A stretch of 64,000 nt of DNA from positions 1-64,000 of the forward strand of contig NZ_BIMF01000020.1 in the NCBI RefSeq assembly GCF_004000945.1. Reading direction: 5' to 3'. The stretch is from Paenibacillus lautus NBRC 15380 (GTDB lineage: Bacteria; Bacillota; Bacilli; Paenibacillales; Paenibacillaceae). A model generated the notes under the pieces. The model ran no database searches. It saw only the letters and a program-made list of their open reading frames with translations, and was not told the DNA's origin. This document shows, in pieces, positions 43,911 through 52,232 of this stretch. The stretch's first letter is position 1. The number at the start of each line of letters is the position of its first letter. A program made the position numbers and the translations under genes.

Positions 43911-45095
43911 TTGAATCGATCCGGTTCCACAGATCCATTCATACGTAATGAACGCGAAGCCATGATCGCAGCTCGGGCCGATACGCTTGGGGCAAAATTC
44001 GCAGAAAGAGCTCCTCGGCACGATTTGGAGGGGTCGTTTCCGTTCGAGAATTTTGATGACCTGAAGGAGTCGGGCTATCTGAAGCTGACCGTACCGGCAT
44101 CCTTTGGAGGAGAAGAAGCATCCGTATACGAAATGGTGCTTGCCCAGGAAAGACTCGCCAGAGGCGACGGCTCTACGGCGCTGGCGGTCGGTTGGCATAT
44201 CGGGCAAATACTCCAGCTGCGCCTATCCGGAGCTTGGCCGGAGCCGTTATTTGAAAGACTGTGCAAGGACGTTGTGGCCGAAGGTGTGGTCATTAATGAA
44301 CTGGCGAGCGAACCTGCGACAGGGAGTCCCAGCCGGGGAGGAAGGCCGGAGACCACGGCACGGCGGGTGCCGGGCGGCTGGCGCATTACCGGACGCAAAA
44401 CTTTCAGCACGTTAAGCCCGATCTTGAAGCAATTTGTGGTTACGGCTGGTATCGAGCATAGCGAGAAGGTCGGTGCATTCCTTGTACGCAGCGGACCCGG
44501 GGTCAGGGTCGAGGAAACCTGGAATACGATGGGCATGCGGGCAACGGGAAGCCATGACGTAATTCTGGAGGACGTCTTCGTGCCGGAGACCGAAGTCATT
44601 CGGGGACTCGATTACGAGAAGCCTGAGTTTCCCGTGCCAACGGAAGGCATTCTGCTTCACATACCGGCATGTTATATGGGGATTGCTTATGCCGCGCGCA
44701 ATTTTGCCATCGATTTTGCCCGTCATCATAAACCGAACTCCTTGACGGTCCCCATTGCCGAATTGCCGAATATCCAAAGACATATCGCCGAAATCGAAGT
44801 GGACCTGCTTACGGCCCGCAGCTATTTGTATCAAACCGCTGACCGCTGGGACAAGGAAGCGGAGAACCGTGCTGCGCTTAAGCCTGAGCTGGGTCTTGCC
44901 AAGTATGTTGTGACCAATGCAGCGGTCCGGATTGTTGATCATGCTATGCGGATCGTTGGAGGGTTGAGTCTCTCCCGGACTCTCCCGTTGGAACGAATGT
45001 ACAGGGATGTTCGGGCGGGTCTTCATAATCCGCCGATGGACGATGTCGTGCTGACGAATCTTGCCCGTCGAGCCATTTCGGAAGCGGAGGAGTAG
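43911..45095 (+). CDS. Acyl-CoA dehydrogenase family flavoprotein
   Basis: A 394-residue acyl-CoA dehydrogenase-fold protein: N-terminal helical domain, central beta domain (GGWRITGRKTFSTLSP and WNTMGMRATGSHDVILEDV) and C-terminal helical domain. The usual catalytic Glu is not obvious, and the protein resembles the DszC/SfnB-like flavin branch, some of which are monooxygenases. TTG start behind AAGGAGGGG. Single gene with its own promoter and terminator, so no pathway clue. Confidence 0.8.
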   Translation: MNRSGSTDPFIRNEREAMIAARADTLGAKFAERAPRHDLEGSFPFENFDDLKESGYLKLTVPASFGGEEASVYEMVLAQERLARGDGSTALAVGWHIGQILQLRLSGAWPEPLFERLCKDVVAEGVVINELASEPATGSPSRGGRPETTARRVPGGWRITGRKTFSTLSPILKQFVVTAGIEHSEKVGAFLVRSGPGVRVEETWNTMGMRATGSHDVILEDVFVPETEVIRGLDYEKPEFPVPTEGILLHIPACYMGIAYAARNFAIDFARHHKPNSLTVPIAELPNIQRHIAEIEVDLLTARSYLYQTADRWDKEAENRAALKPELGLAKYVVTNAAVRIVDHAMRIVGGLSLSRTLPLERMYRDVRAGLHNPPMDDVVLTNLARRAISEAEE

Positions 45096-45168
45096 GGGAA
45101 GCAGGCTTCTCAAATCTGATTGGTCGAGAGAATGGATCACTTGTTGAACCGAAGGGATTTACGGATAG

Positions 45169-45201
45169 AAACCGCTGGAGAGCTGGCTCCGGCGGTTTTT
45201 T
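45169..45201 (+). terminator. Intrinsic terminator after acyl-CoA dehydrogenase gene
   Basis: AAACCGCTGGAG pairs with CTCCGGCGGTTT around a 6-nt loop (one G.T pair), followed by a T-run. Confidence 0.88.
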
Positions 45202-45390
45202 GCGCTTTACGCACCGGACATTCCTTACGAGGCTCCATTACGAAATCCCCCGCATCTTCAGCGACCTCTGTTTCATATACATACACTTAGGTTAGGATGG
45301 CAGGCTAACGGGTATAAAACCTATCAGTACGTGCTGCAAGGGTCGATCAGATCCGATCATGAGGAGTTAAGATGAAAGGAGATATGAACC

Positions 45391-46059
45391 ATGGATTCTG
45401 TGCTGTATTTCGGCTTGGCCGTTATCTATGCCGTGCTGTTTCTGTATGGTTGTGTGCTGCTGAAGCGGGAAGCGTCACCGGGCCTTCGGTACTTGCTTCT
45501 GATCGTAACGGCTGGACTGGTCTGGGATAACGGCGTGATCGGCATCGGGAAATATATCGGGGAGGGAGACCTGCTGGAGAGGCTAAACGTTGCGCGTTTC
45601 TGGGTGCATGCGATGGCAACGCCGCTGCTTGTGCTCGTGTCGTTCGATCTGATACGCAAGGCCGGAAGCCCTTGGGCCAACAAGCTGGCCGCCGCATGGG
45701 GAGCCTGGCTTTTCACCGCGGCCCTCATCGTGCTCGAAGTGGTGACGGAGACGCTGCAGCTCAAGCTCCAGCCATCCATGGAATACGGAGCGCTTCGTTA
45801 CGTTCCGACCGAATCCGCGGGGCCGCCGCTCATGGTCATCCTGATCCTGATCCCTCTGCTTATGGCAGGCATTATCGTATGGCGGAGGAGAAAAACGCCG
45901 CTGCTGTTCATCGGTACGGTGCTGATGGCAGCCGGGAGCGCCATCCCGATTCCGATCGAAAGCTCGGCTGCCACGAACGTATTCGAGCTGCTGCTTCTTG
46001 TATCCCTGTGGCTGACGGTTCGCAAGCTGGCCTCCGCCCGCACGTTGTCTTTTCGATAG
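45391..46059 (+). CDS. Hypothetical multi-pass membrane protein
   Basis: A 222-residue protein with six or seven hydrophobic segments (about 4-22, 33-52, 70-88, 100-118, 145-162, 168-182 and 186-206) joined by short loops. I recognise no family. A short basic stretch (WRRRKT) precedes the sixth segment, and the protein ends in a basic tail. ATG 45391 lies after AAAGGAGATATGAACC. Single gene; the downstream gap contains a dispersed repeat. Confidence 0.7.
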   Translation: MDSVLYFGLAVIYAVLFLYGCVLLKREASPGLRYLLLIVTAGLVWDNGVIGIGKYIGEGDLLERLNVARFWVHAMATPLLVLVSFDLIRKAGSPWANKLAAAWGAWLFTAALIVLEVVTETLQLKLQPSMEYGALRYVPTESAGPPLMVILILIPLLMAGIIVWRRRKTPLLFIGTVLMAAGSAIPIPIESSAATNVFELLLLVSLWLTVRKLASARTLSFR

Positions 46060-46112
46060 AGAATGGATGCAAGCCGCGTTACGCTCCGAGGTGAACGCGG
46101 TTATTTCGCGTC

Positions 46113-46154
46113 TCCAAGCATGCCCCAGTACCCACCGTGCGCACAGGGAGCAGC
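46113..46154. repeat. Dispersed intergenic repeat, copy 2
   Basis: It shares TCCAAGCATGCCCC and GTGCGCACAGGGAGCAG with copy 1 at 21059-21102, same orientation; the middle is shorter by about two bases. It lies just downstream of a plus-strand gene, as does copy 1. Confidence 0.65.
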
Positions 46155-46286
46155 GCGTCTTTTGGCATTCAGCAAACCTTCAGCTTAGCCTAAGCCTGGC
46201 ATAACATTCCCTTAAGTTTACTTTCAGATTCCCTCTCTATACTTCAAATTGTAAGACAAACCCTGACCCTAAAAGGAGAGATGACG

Positions 46287-47060
46287 ATGAATCCGATAAG
46301 TAAAAAAGTATTGGTAAGCAGCATGGCGGCAGCGATTGTGCTGGGAGGAGCCGGGTACCTTCAGAACAAGGTTTTTGCAGCAGCGAGCACGGACGCTTCA
46401 ACCTCCGTATCGGAGGATGGACAGACGGGGACAGATTCTTCAGCTGCGGATGCAGTGAAGAACCGAGATGGAAAGTGGATGGATCATAAGGCGGGCGGCC
46501 CTCGCGGCGGCAATATCGTCAAAGAGACGGCCGAGATCCTTGGGCTGACGGAAACCGAAATCCGGACGGCGCTTGAAGCGGGCAGCACGTTTGCCGAAAT
46601 TGCCGAAGGCAAGGGAATGACCCAATCCGTGTTCGTCCAGAAGCTGACCGAGCTGGAAACCGCCAAGATCGATGAACGTCTGAGTGAAGGCAGCATGACG
46701 GAAACCGAAGCAGCCGAGTGGAAAGAGGCTCTGAGCGCGCGCCTTACACAAATCGTGGAGAGCAGCGAAGCCGGTTTTGGAAAAGGTCACGGAAAAGGCG
46801 GCCGAGGTTTCGGCCAATTCGGTAATCCGGAGGAAATCGCAGCTTTGCTCGGATTATCGGAGGACGAGCTGAAGGCGGAAATGCAAGAAGGACAGTCGCT
46901 AGCCGAGATAGCTGCCACGAAGGGGATTACGGAGGATCAATTGGTTCAGAAGCTGAAGGATCAAATGACCGAGCCCTTGAAGCAGTGGATTAACGAGAAG
47001 CATACGGACGCCGATAAATCCGCAGCAGCAGCGGCGGATACGACAGAGGAAGCGAAATAA
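46287..47060 (+). CDS. Secreted protein with two internal repeats
   Basis: A 257-residue exported protein with a signal peptide of about 28 residues (cut near VFAAAS). Two related repeats of about 40 residues follow. The first runs from ILGLTETEIRTALEAGSTF to VQKLTE, the second from LLGLSEDELKAEMQEGQSL to VQKLKD; each contains FAEIAEGKGMT- or LAEIAATKGIT-like text. A Gly/His/Lys-rich linker (GKGHGKGGRGFGQFG) lies between them. The repeats resemble helix-turn-helix-like modules seen in other Firmicute secreted proteins of unknown function. ATG 46287 is eight bases after AAGGAG. Confidence 0.75.
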   Translation: MNPISKKVLVSSMAAAIVLGGAGYLQNKVFAAASTDASTSVSEDGQTGTDSSAADAVKNRDGKWMDHKAGGPRGGNIVKETAEILGLTETEIRTALEAGSTFAEIAEGKGMTQSVFVQKLTELETAKIDERLSEGSMTETEAAEWKEALSARLTQIVESSEAGFGKGHGKGGRGFGQFGNPEEIAALLGLSEDELKAEMQEGQSLAEIAATKGITEDQLVQKLKDQMTEPLKQWINEKHTDADKSAAAAADTTEEAK

Positions 47061-47165
47061 CATTCTGAATTGGATCGTTGGGGAGACTGGATGATATTCT
47101 GTTAAGAATACATTCAGTTTCTTTTTTTATATTTAAGATATTTATAATTTTTTTTGCACAAAGTG

Positions 47166-47196
47166 TTGACCTTAACGTTACGTGAAGGTGTACATT
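47166..47196 (+). promoter_or_regulatory. MerR-type promoter with dyad operator
   Basis: TTGACC (47166-47171) and TACATT (47191-47196) are separated by 19 bp, the long spacer of MerR-activated promoters. Between them ACCTTAACGT and ACGTGAAGGT (47169-47189) form a dyad matching at 9 of 10 positions. The MerR gene starts 22 bp downstream, so autoregulation is likely. Confidence 0.75.
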
Positions 47197-47218
47197 GATG
47201 TTGTCAGGAGGTGAAACC

Positions 47219-47989
47219 ATGGAATACACGGTGCAAAAGCTTGGAAAGTTGGCAGGAATAAGCACACGGACGCTCCGTTATTACGATGAGATTGGCATTC
47301 TGAAGCCGGCCAGAATCAACTCCTCAGGATATCGGATCTATGGGCAGGAGGAGGTCAATCAATTGCAGCAGATCTTGTTTTACCGGGAGCTCGGTCTTCA
47401 ATTGGACGGGATCAAGGAGATTCTGACCTCGCCATCCTTCAACCGGATCAAGGCGCTCCAGGAACACCATGCGCAGCTCCTAGACAAAAGAAGGCAATTG
47501 GATTTGCTGATTACCAATGTGGAGAACACGATCGCCTCCGCCGAAGGGAGAAAAACCATGAGTGACCAAGAGAAATTCGAAGGATTCAAGCAGAAGCTGA
47601 TTGATGATAATGAGAAGAAATACGGTAAGGAAATTCGCGAGAAGTATGGCGAAGAGACTGTAAATAAATCCAATGCCAAGCTGAAAAACATGACGCAAGA
47701 GCAGCATGAGGAAGTAACGCGTCTGACTGATGAACTGTACAAGACGCTGGCTGAAGCGTTTAAGCAAGGTGATCCTGCCAGTGAGCTTGCTCAGAAGGCG
47801 GCCGATCTTCACAAGCGCTGGCTCACCTATTATTGGAACGATTACAGTAAAGAGGCCCACGCAGGCCTCGCTCAGATGTACGTTGACGATGAGCGTTTTA
47901 CCGCCCATTACGATGAGAAGCAGCCCGGAACGGCAGTGTTCCTCCGCGATGCGATTCTGATCTACACGGGCGCGAATCCTTCATCATAG
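47219..47989 (+). CDS. MerR family regulator with TipA-like domain
   Basis: A 256-residue regulator. The N-terminal MerR winged helix contains VQKLGKLAGISTRTLRYYDE. A long dimerising helix follows (about 75-115), and the C-terminal TipAS-like domain (about 130-255) resembles those that bind thiopeptides and other drugs. ATG 47219 sits behind AGGAGGTG. It is preceded by a 19-bp-spacer promoter with dyad operator and is probably autoregulated. No exporter gene is adjacent. Confidence 0.9.
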   Translation: MEYTVQKLGKLAGISTRTLRYYDEIGILKPARINSSGYRIYGQEEVNQLQQILFYRELGLQLDGIKEILTSPSFNRIKALQEHHAQLLDKRRQLDLLITNVENTIASAEGRKTMSDQEKFEGFKQKLIDDNEKKYGKEIREKYGEETVNKSNAKLKNMTQEQHEEVTRLTDELYKTLAEAFKQGDPASELAQKAADLHKRWLTYYWNDYSKEAHAGLAQMYVDDERFTAHYDEKQPGTAVFLRDAILIYTGANPSS

Positions 47990-48024
47990 TAAGGCAAGTT
48001 GAAGCAGCCGCCTGCCATACTGAC

Positions 48025-48070
48025 AAGACCCTTTCCCTGCGCTAAACCCGCGGAGGAGAGGGTCTTTTTT
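48025..48070 (+). terminator. Intrinsic terminator after merR gene
   Basis: AAGACCCTTTCC pairs with GGAGAGGGTCTT (one G.T pair), followed by TTTTTT. Confidence 0.85.
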
Positions 48071-48296
48071 ATATGGTATCGCTTGGAGGTCCATGCTCTG
48101 CTCACCCTGCTGCCGAGAGGGGAGTGCCTAAACCATCGTCTCGACTTTCGGGCGGAGGGTCCCCGTCGAAACCATGTCCTCCAATTACCACAATTAACCT
48201 CTTGTTTCCGAAGGGGAAGTAATGGTTAGATGAAACGTGGACTATTATACACAAAACCTACACCATGGGTGATGACTTATATAGCGAGGGTAGAGT
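48071..48296. other. Leader region of the AGCS symporter gene
   Basis: About 225 bp without a gene. Glycine riboswitches often precede AGCS symporters, but I found none of the conserved glycine-riboswitch motifs. No clear promoter. Confidence 0.35.
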
Positions 48297-49721
48297 ATGG
48301 ATCAAATTGTACAGCATGTAGTGAATATTTTTAATGATTTTTTATGGTCTAAGCTGCTTATCGTATTGCTGATTGCCGTTGGCCTGTATTTCACGGTGGG
48401 GACCAAGTTTCTGCAGTTTCGCCTGATCGGCGAGATGTTCCGGGTGATTCGCGAACCCAAAAGTAAAGCAAAGGGCAGCATTTCGCCTTTTCAGGCATTT
48501 GCCATTAGTATGGCTGCCCGTGTCGGGACAGGGAATATAACCGGGGTTGCTCTGGCCATCTCGCTTGGGGGACCTGGTGCCGTATTCTGGATGTGGATCA
48601 TTGCGCTTATCGGTTCGGCATCCAGCTTTATCGAGAGTACGCTGGCCCAGATCTATAAAGTAAAAGATGGGGCGGGTGGTTACCGCGGCGGTCCCGCTTA
48701 TTACATGCAGCAAGGATTAAAGAAACGGTGGATGGGCGTGTTGTTTGCGGTCCTGATCACCTTGTCCTTCGGTCTTGTCTTTAATGCGGTCCAATCCAAC
48801 ACGATTACGATTGCCTTCGAGAATTCATTCGGTACCGATCGTTTAACCATCGGAATTATTATGGCGGTGATCTTCGCGGTTATCATCTTTGGCGGCGTGA
48901 AGCGAATTGCCAAAATGTCGGAGCTGATCGTTGTTGTATTGGCTGTGGTGTATGTCGGTGCCGCGCTGTTTATCGTACTAGCCAACATCACCAAGCTGCC
49001 GGAGGTTTTTGCGCTTATCGTCAAAAGCGCGTTCGGCTATGAGCAGGTCGTTGGCGGATCAATCGGTGCCGCCCTCATGAACGGGATCAAAAGAGGACTA
49101 TTCTCCAACGAAGCCGGCATGGGGAGCGCGCCTAACGCAGCAGCTACCGCAACAACAAGCCATCCTGCGAAGCAAGGGCTGGTGCAGGCGCTGGGCGTAC
49201 TGATCGATACGCTGGTCATATGTACAAGCACCGCCTTCATTATTCTTTTTACCGGTGCTTATCAGCAGACCGGACTTGATGGAATCGCCCTGACCCAGGC
49301 GGCGCTGGGTATGGAGATGGGGGCATGGGCGTCCGACTTCCTGGCGATCATGGTCTTCCTGTTTGCGTTCAGCACGCTGATCGGCAATTATTACTACGGG
49401 GAAACCAATATCGAATTTTTGAAGTCGAATCGGGCGTGGGTGTGGATCTATCGGGCTTCCGTGCTGGCTATGGTTATCTTCGGCTCGGTTACCAGCGTGA
49501 AGCTGGTGTGGGATTTGGCCGACCTGTTCATGGGATTGATGGTAATTGTGAATCTTGTGGCCATCACGCTGCTTTCCCGAACAGCCTTTGCCGCGCTGAA
49601 TGACTACTTGAAGCAGAAGCGGGCTGGTCTTGATCCTGTCTTCACCAAGGATAGCATCAGAGGGCTTGATGATGTGGAGTGCTGGGATGGACACAACACC
49701 CCATCCACTGAAGCGCAATAA
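48297..49721 (+). CDS. Sodium:alanine/glycine symporter, AGCS family
   Basis: A 474-residue symporter with about eleven membrane helices. The family motif RVGTGNITGVALAISLGGPG occurs near residue 75, with GGPAYYMQQGLKKRW near 130, FSNEAGMGSAPNAAATA near 275 and ALGMEMGAW near 340. It imports alanine or glycine with sodium (or proton). The SD is weak (GAGGG about ten bases upstream). Terminators lie on both sides. Confidence 0.93.
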   Translation: MDQIVQHVVNIFNDFLWSKLLIVLLIAVGLYFTVGTKFLQFRLIGEMFRVIREPKSKAKGSISPFQAFAISMAARVGTGNITGVALAISLGGPGAVFWMWIIALIGSASSFIESTLAQIYKVKDGAGGYRGGPAYYMQQGLKKRWMGVLFAVLITLSFGLVFNAVQSNTITIAFENSFGTDRLTIGIIMAVIFAVIIFGGVKRIAKMSELIVVVLAVVYVGAALFIVLANITKLPEVFALIVKSAFGYEQVVGGSIGAALMNGIKRGLFSNEAGMGSAPNAAATATTSHPAKQGLVQALGVLIDTLVICTSTAFIILFTGAYQQTGLDGIALTQAALGMEMGAWASDFLAIMVFLFAFSTLIGNYYYGETNIEFLKSNRAWVWIYRASVLAMVIFGSVTSVKLVWDLADLFMGLMVIVNLVAITLLSRTAFAALNDYLKQKRAGLDPVFTKDSIRGLDDVECWDGHNTPSTEAQ

Positions 49722-49743
49722 TATATAATTTTGTGTGATATGG

Positions 49744-49788
49744 AATCGTTACAGTAGCTCGTGTTTTTAGCTGCTGTAGCGATTTTTC
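49744..49788 (+). terminator. Intrinsic terminator after AGCS gene
   Basis: AATCGTTACAGTAGCT pairs with AGCTGCTGTAGCGATT, followed by a T-run. Confidence 0.85.
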
Positions 49789-49858
49789 TTATTTTACCGT
49801 AACATTTACGGGCTCAAACCGTTGTCTAGATGAGAGGGTTGAGAGGAGATGAATACGG

Positions 49859-50827
49859 ATGATTAATCGAGTGACCTGGCGGACAAGGGTGAAGGAGCTT
49901 ATATATGCTTTGTTAGCTGTGTTAATATTGTTTTTTATTTATGCCGTGTATTACTCAGCTATCCACATCTACTATTATAAAACCGGCCTAAATGATAAAT
50001 TTCTAAGGACCGTCATAACAACGGTTGAATTGCATGAAAATGGACTTATGGTAGATAAACGAAGCTCGCCTTGGGGTGAAGTGACGCCCTTCCTCACTCA
50101 GAAGACAGAGCTGAAAGTGTATAAGGATGTGGGGGAATGGCAGGTAATTGTCGGAGAGCTTCACGCGAAGAAGCGATTAGGGGGAGAACTGAGGTATTCT
50201 ATTGAGGAACTGAATCCTTATTTGAATCGTGAGGAAAGAAATTCTTATATCCTGAACTCTGCGCTGCTGGAGGGCAGGGAGATTAAAGACGATCCTCACC
50301 CTACTGGTGCAATGAACCAGTTAGGGAAACTTGAAGACGGTAACGTAGCGGAATTATTCTTCTCGCTTCGAATGCTTAGGTCACCGGAGGAGGTCTTGGA
50401 GCTCTTGTCGGACTATGACGTTAAAGCAACCAGTATGGCTGTTTTTGCAGGCGAACTGAAGGATTTTAAGCTGGGTACTTATAGCTCTAGCGGCGCAGAT
50501 TACATGATTCCTCATCTAACGTTAAGACCCAAGGTTCAGTTTGGCGATAACCATTCCCTTTCCCTCTGGCACACATTCTTCTCAGGGGATACCGAGATAA
50601 CGGATCACGTGAAGCAACTGATCGCCGACGTTGAATGGATGACTGACAACATCAAATATAACGGTGTGGATGAAGACAAACAGCGGCTGGCTTACTTAAA
50701 GAAAAATGGGGTTCAAGTATACGGAGCGACCGTTACGGGACCTGTGCGTGAGCTGGAGAAGCTGAAGGAGCGGCCGGAATTCCGGGAATTCCGTTTGGGT
50801 CGCATCGAGGTATGGAATTGGAGTTAA
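49859..50827 (+). CDS. Anti-sigma factor-like protein (Sigma_reg N/C domains)
   Basis: A 322-residue single-pass membrane protein with a transmembrane helix at about 14-36 and a large extracytoplasmic domain. The C-terminus (GVQVYGATVTGPVRELEKL, then LGRIEVWNW) resembles the sigma-factor-regulator C-terminal domain of ECF anti-sigma factors, and the N-terminal part fits the matching N-domain. Only about 12 residues precede the membrane helix, so the usual cytoplasmic sigma-binding segment is missing, and no sigma gene is adjacent. Family assignment is from pattern memory. Confidence 0.6.
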   Translation: MINRVTWRTRVKELIYALLAVLILFFIYAVYYSAIHIYYYKTGLNDKFLRTVITTVELHENGLMVDKRSSPWGEVTPFLTQKTELKVYKDVGEWQVIVGELHAKKRLGGELRYSIEELNPYLNREERNSYILNSALLEGREIKDDPHPTGAMNQLGKLEDGNVAELFFSLRMLRSPEEVLELLSDYDVKATSMAVFAGELKDFKLGTYSSSGADYMIPHLTLRPKVQFGDNHSLSLWHTFFSGDTEITDHVKQLIADVEWMTDNIKYNGVDEDKQRLAYLKKNGVQVYGATVTGPVRELEKLKERPEFREFRLGRIEVWNWS

Positions 50828-50936
50828 CACAGCTTGCGCTGCCAACCTTTGTATAACCAAACAAGAAGGAGCTGGTGGGTCGCACAACGGTAGCGGAGAG
50901 GACGAAACGATTCTTACACGGAGCGTCTCCTAACAG

Positions 50937-50988
50937 AAAAAGGGGGAATCCCGTCAGATCTAAGATCTTTTTGGGCCCCCCCTTTTGT
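50937..50988. terminator. Bidirectional terminator between convergent genes
   Basis: AAAAAGGGGG (from 50937) pairs with CCCCCTTTTG (to about 50987), with an inner AGATCT/AGATCT pair. It serves both the anti-sigma-like gene and the DinB-like gene. Confidence 0.7.
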
Positions 50989-51034
50989 TAAGAATAAGCA
51001 ATACTAAACCATGCCGCTAAGCCATCTTCATAAA

Positions 51035-51550
51035 CTACGTTAAATATTTATCCCGCAAAATATTCAGGTGATGAAGCTCATGCCCGGCAATGACATAGGC
51101 GGCTGCCCGGGCGGAGAGCGGGTAATTGTTGAACGTGCCCTGGCGGAGCATTGCTTCCTCTGTCAAGCTTCCAACCAGCGTAATGGTAGACTGCCTGACG
51201 GCAGCATAATCCTTAAGGGCTTCCCGTAACGGAAGATGGCTGAAGGGAGAGTTCTGGACAAAAATCTCCCGGTCATACCCCGAAAATTCACGTGCATCTC
51301 CACGCGCGATGTAGAGAATGCGGTAATTCCATAAGCGCTCTACATCGGCGATGTGTCCAACCACCTGTTTTAGACTCCATTTCCCTTCCGCATAGCGAAC
51401 ATTCGCTTGTTCTTCCGTCAGATCGCTGAGCGATCTTAGCGTTTCATCATGCTGTCGCTGCAAAACCTCGGCAATATGGCCTTCGGGGACAAGAGAGACG
51501 TATTTTTCGGCGAGGGGTAAGTATTCATTAGAATCGGGCCTTGTATTCAT
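51035..51550 (-). CDS. DinB family protein
   Basis: A 171-residue four-helix-bundle protein of the DinB/YfiT-like metal-binding superfamily. The likely metal ligands are His in KQVVGHIADVERLWNYR and two in YVIAGHELHHLNILRDKYL at the C-terminus. Family members include thiol-dependent S-transferases; the role here is unknown. ATG start with GAGGAAC SD. A methyltransferase gene lies 76 bp upstream in the same direction. Confidence 0.85.
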   Translation of the reverse strand: MNTRPDSNEYLPLAEKYVSLVPEGHIAEVLQRQHDETLRSLSDLTEEQANVRYAEGKWSLKQVVGHIADVERLWNYRILYIARGDAREFSGYDREIFVQNSPFSHLPLREALKDYAAVRQSTITLVGSLTEEAMLRQGTFNNYPLSARAAAYVIAGHELHHLNILRDKYLT

Positions 51551-51626
51551 AACAAGTTCCTCCAGATCAATTAATAAGAGCTTATGTTAAAAATATGCCG
51601 ACAGGTCACAATGAATGAATGAATGA

Positions 51627-52232
51627 TCAGGTAGCTTGCGCCCAGATCAGATGGACGATGCCGTTCCAGTAACGTTCCGTCTTCACGATATTCAGTTCCG
51701 AGGCATTCGCGATATGGATCATGTCCCTATTATAATGACAGCCGGATATCCGCCGTCCTGCGGGGTTGATCAGGTGCTGCATGGCGCCAAGGAATCGGTT
51801 CGTGCTCATGCCATGCTCCAGTAAATAAACGCGGCCGCCAGGCTTGGCCCAGCGGTTGATTTTATTCAAAGCTTGGACCGGATCCTCATAGCCGCATAGC
51901 GACAGGGTGGATACAACGCAATCATAGGAACGTTCCGGCAGCTCCAGCGTTTCGATATCCCGTTCCAGGAAATTGGCCCGAATGCCAAGCTCGGAGGCCA
52001 TACGCCGGGCACGGCTTAACATCTCGGGACTGAAATCGACAGCCGTGACGTTCACCTTGTCGCGTTGATAAAAGGGGAAGTTCGCGCCGGCGCCGACAGC
52101 TACTTCAAGCACGTTACCCTCTACATCCTGAAGCAGCCGCTGTCTCCACTCACCGAGCCTGCGCTGTCTGGTGTTCCTTTCATATATCGCTGCCTGCTTA
52201 TTGAACTTCCGAATGAGGGATTCCTTATTCAC
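51627..52232 (-). CDS. Class I SAM-dependent methyltransferase
   Basis: A 201-residue methyltransferase. Motif I is VLEVAVGAGANFPFY, followed by VTAVDFSPEMLSRAR and YDCVVSTLSLCGYEDP. It resembles small UbiE/PMT-like enzymes of unknown substrate. I start at GTG 52232 after GGAGA; TTG 52250 lacks an SD. It overlaps the end of the malic enzyme gene by 8 bp and is probably cotranscribed with it. Confidence 0.82.
   Translation of the reverse strand: MNKESLIRKFNKQAAIYERNTRQRRLGEWRQRLLQDVEGNVLEVAVGAGANFPFYQRDKVNVTAVDFSPEMLSRARRMASELGIRANFLERDIETLELPERSYDCVVSTLSLCGYEDPVQALNKINRWAKPGGRVYLLEHGMSTNRFLGAMQHLINPAGRRISGCHYNRDMIHIANASELNIVKTERYWNGIVHLIWAQAT

Noticed and set aside
48071..48296. Glycine riboswitch before the AGCS symporter
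   Set aside because: Conserved glycine-riboswitch motifs were not found, though the context suggested one.
49849..49866. Five-codon ORF overlapping the anti-sigma-like start
   Set aside because: Its ATG abuts the SD with no spacing, so it is unlikely to be translated.
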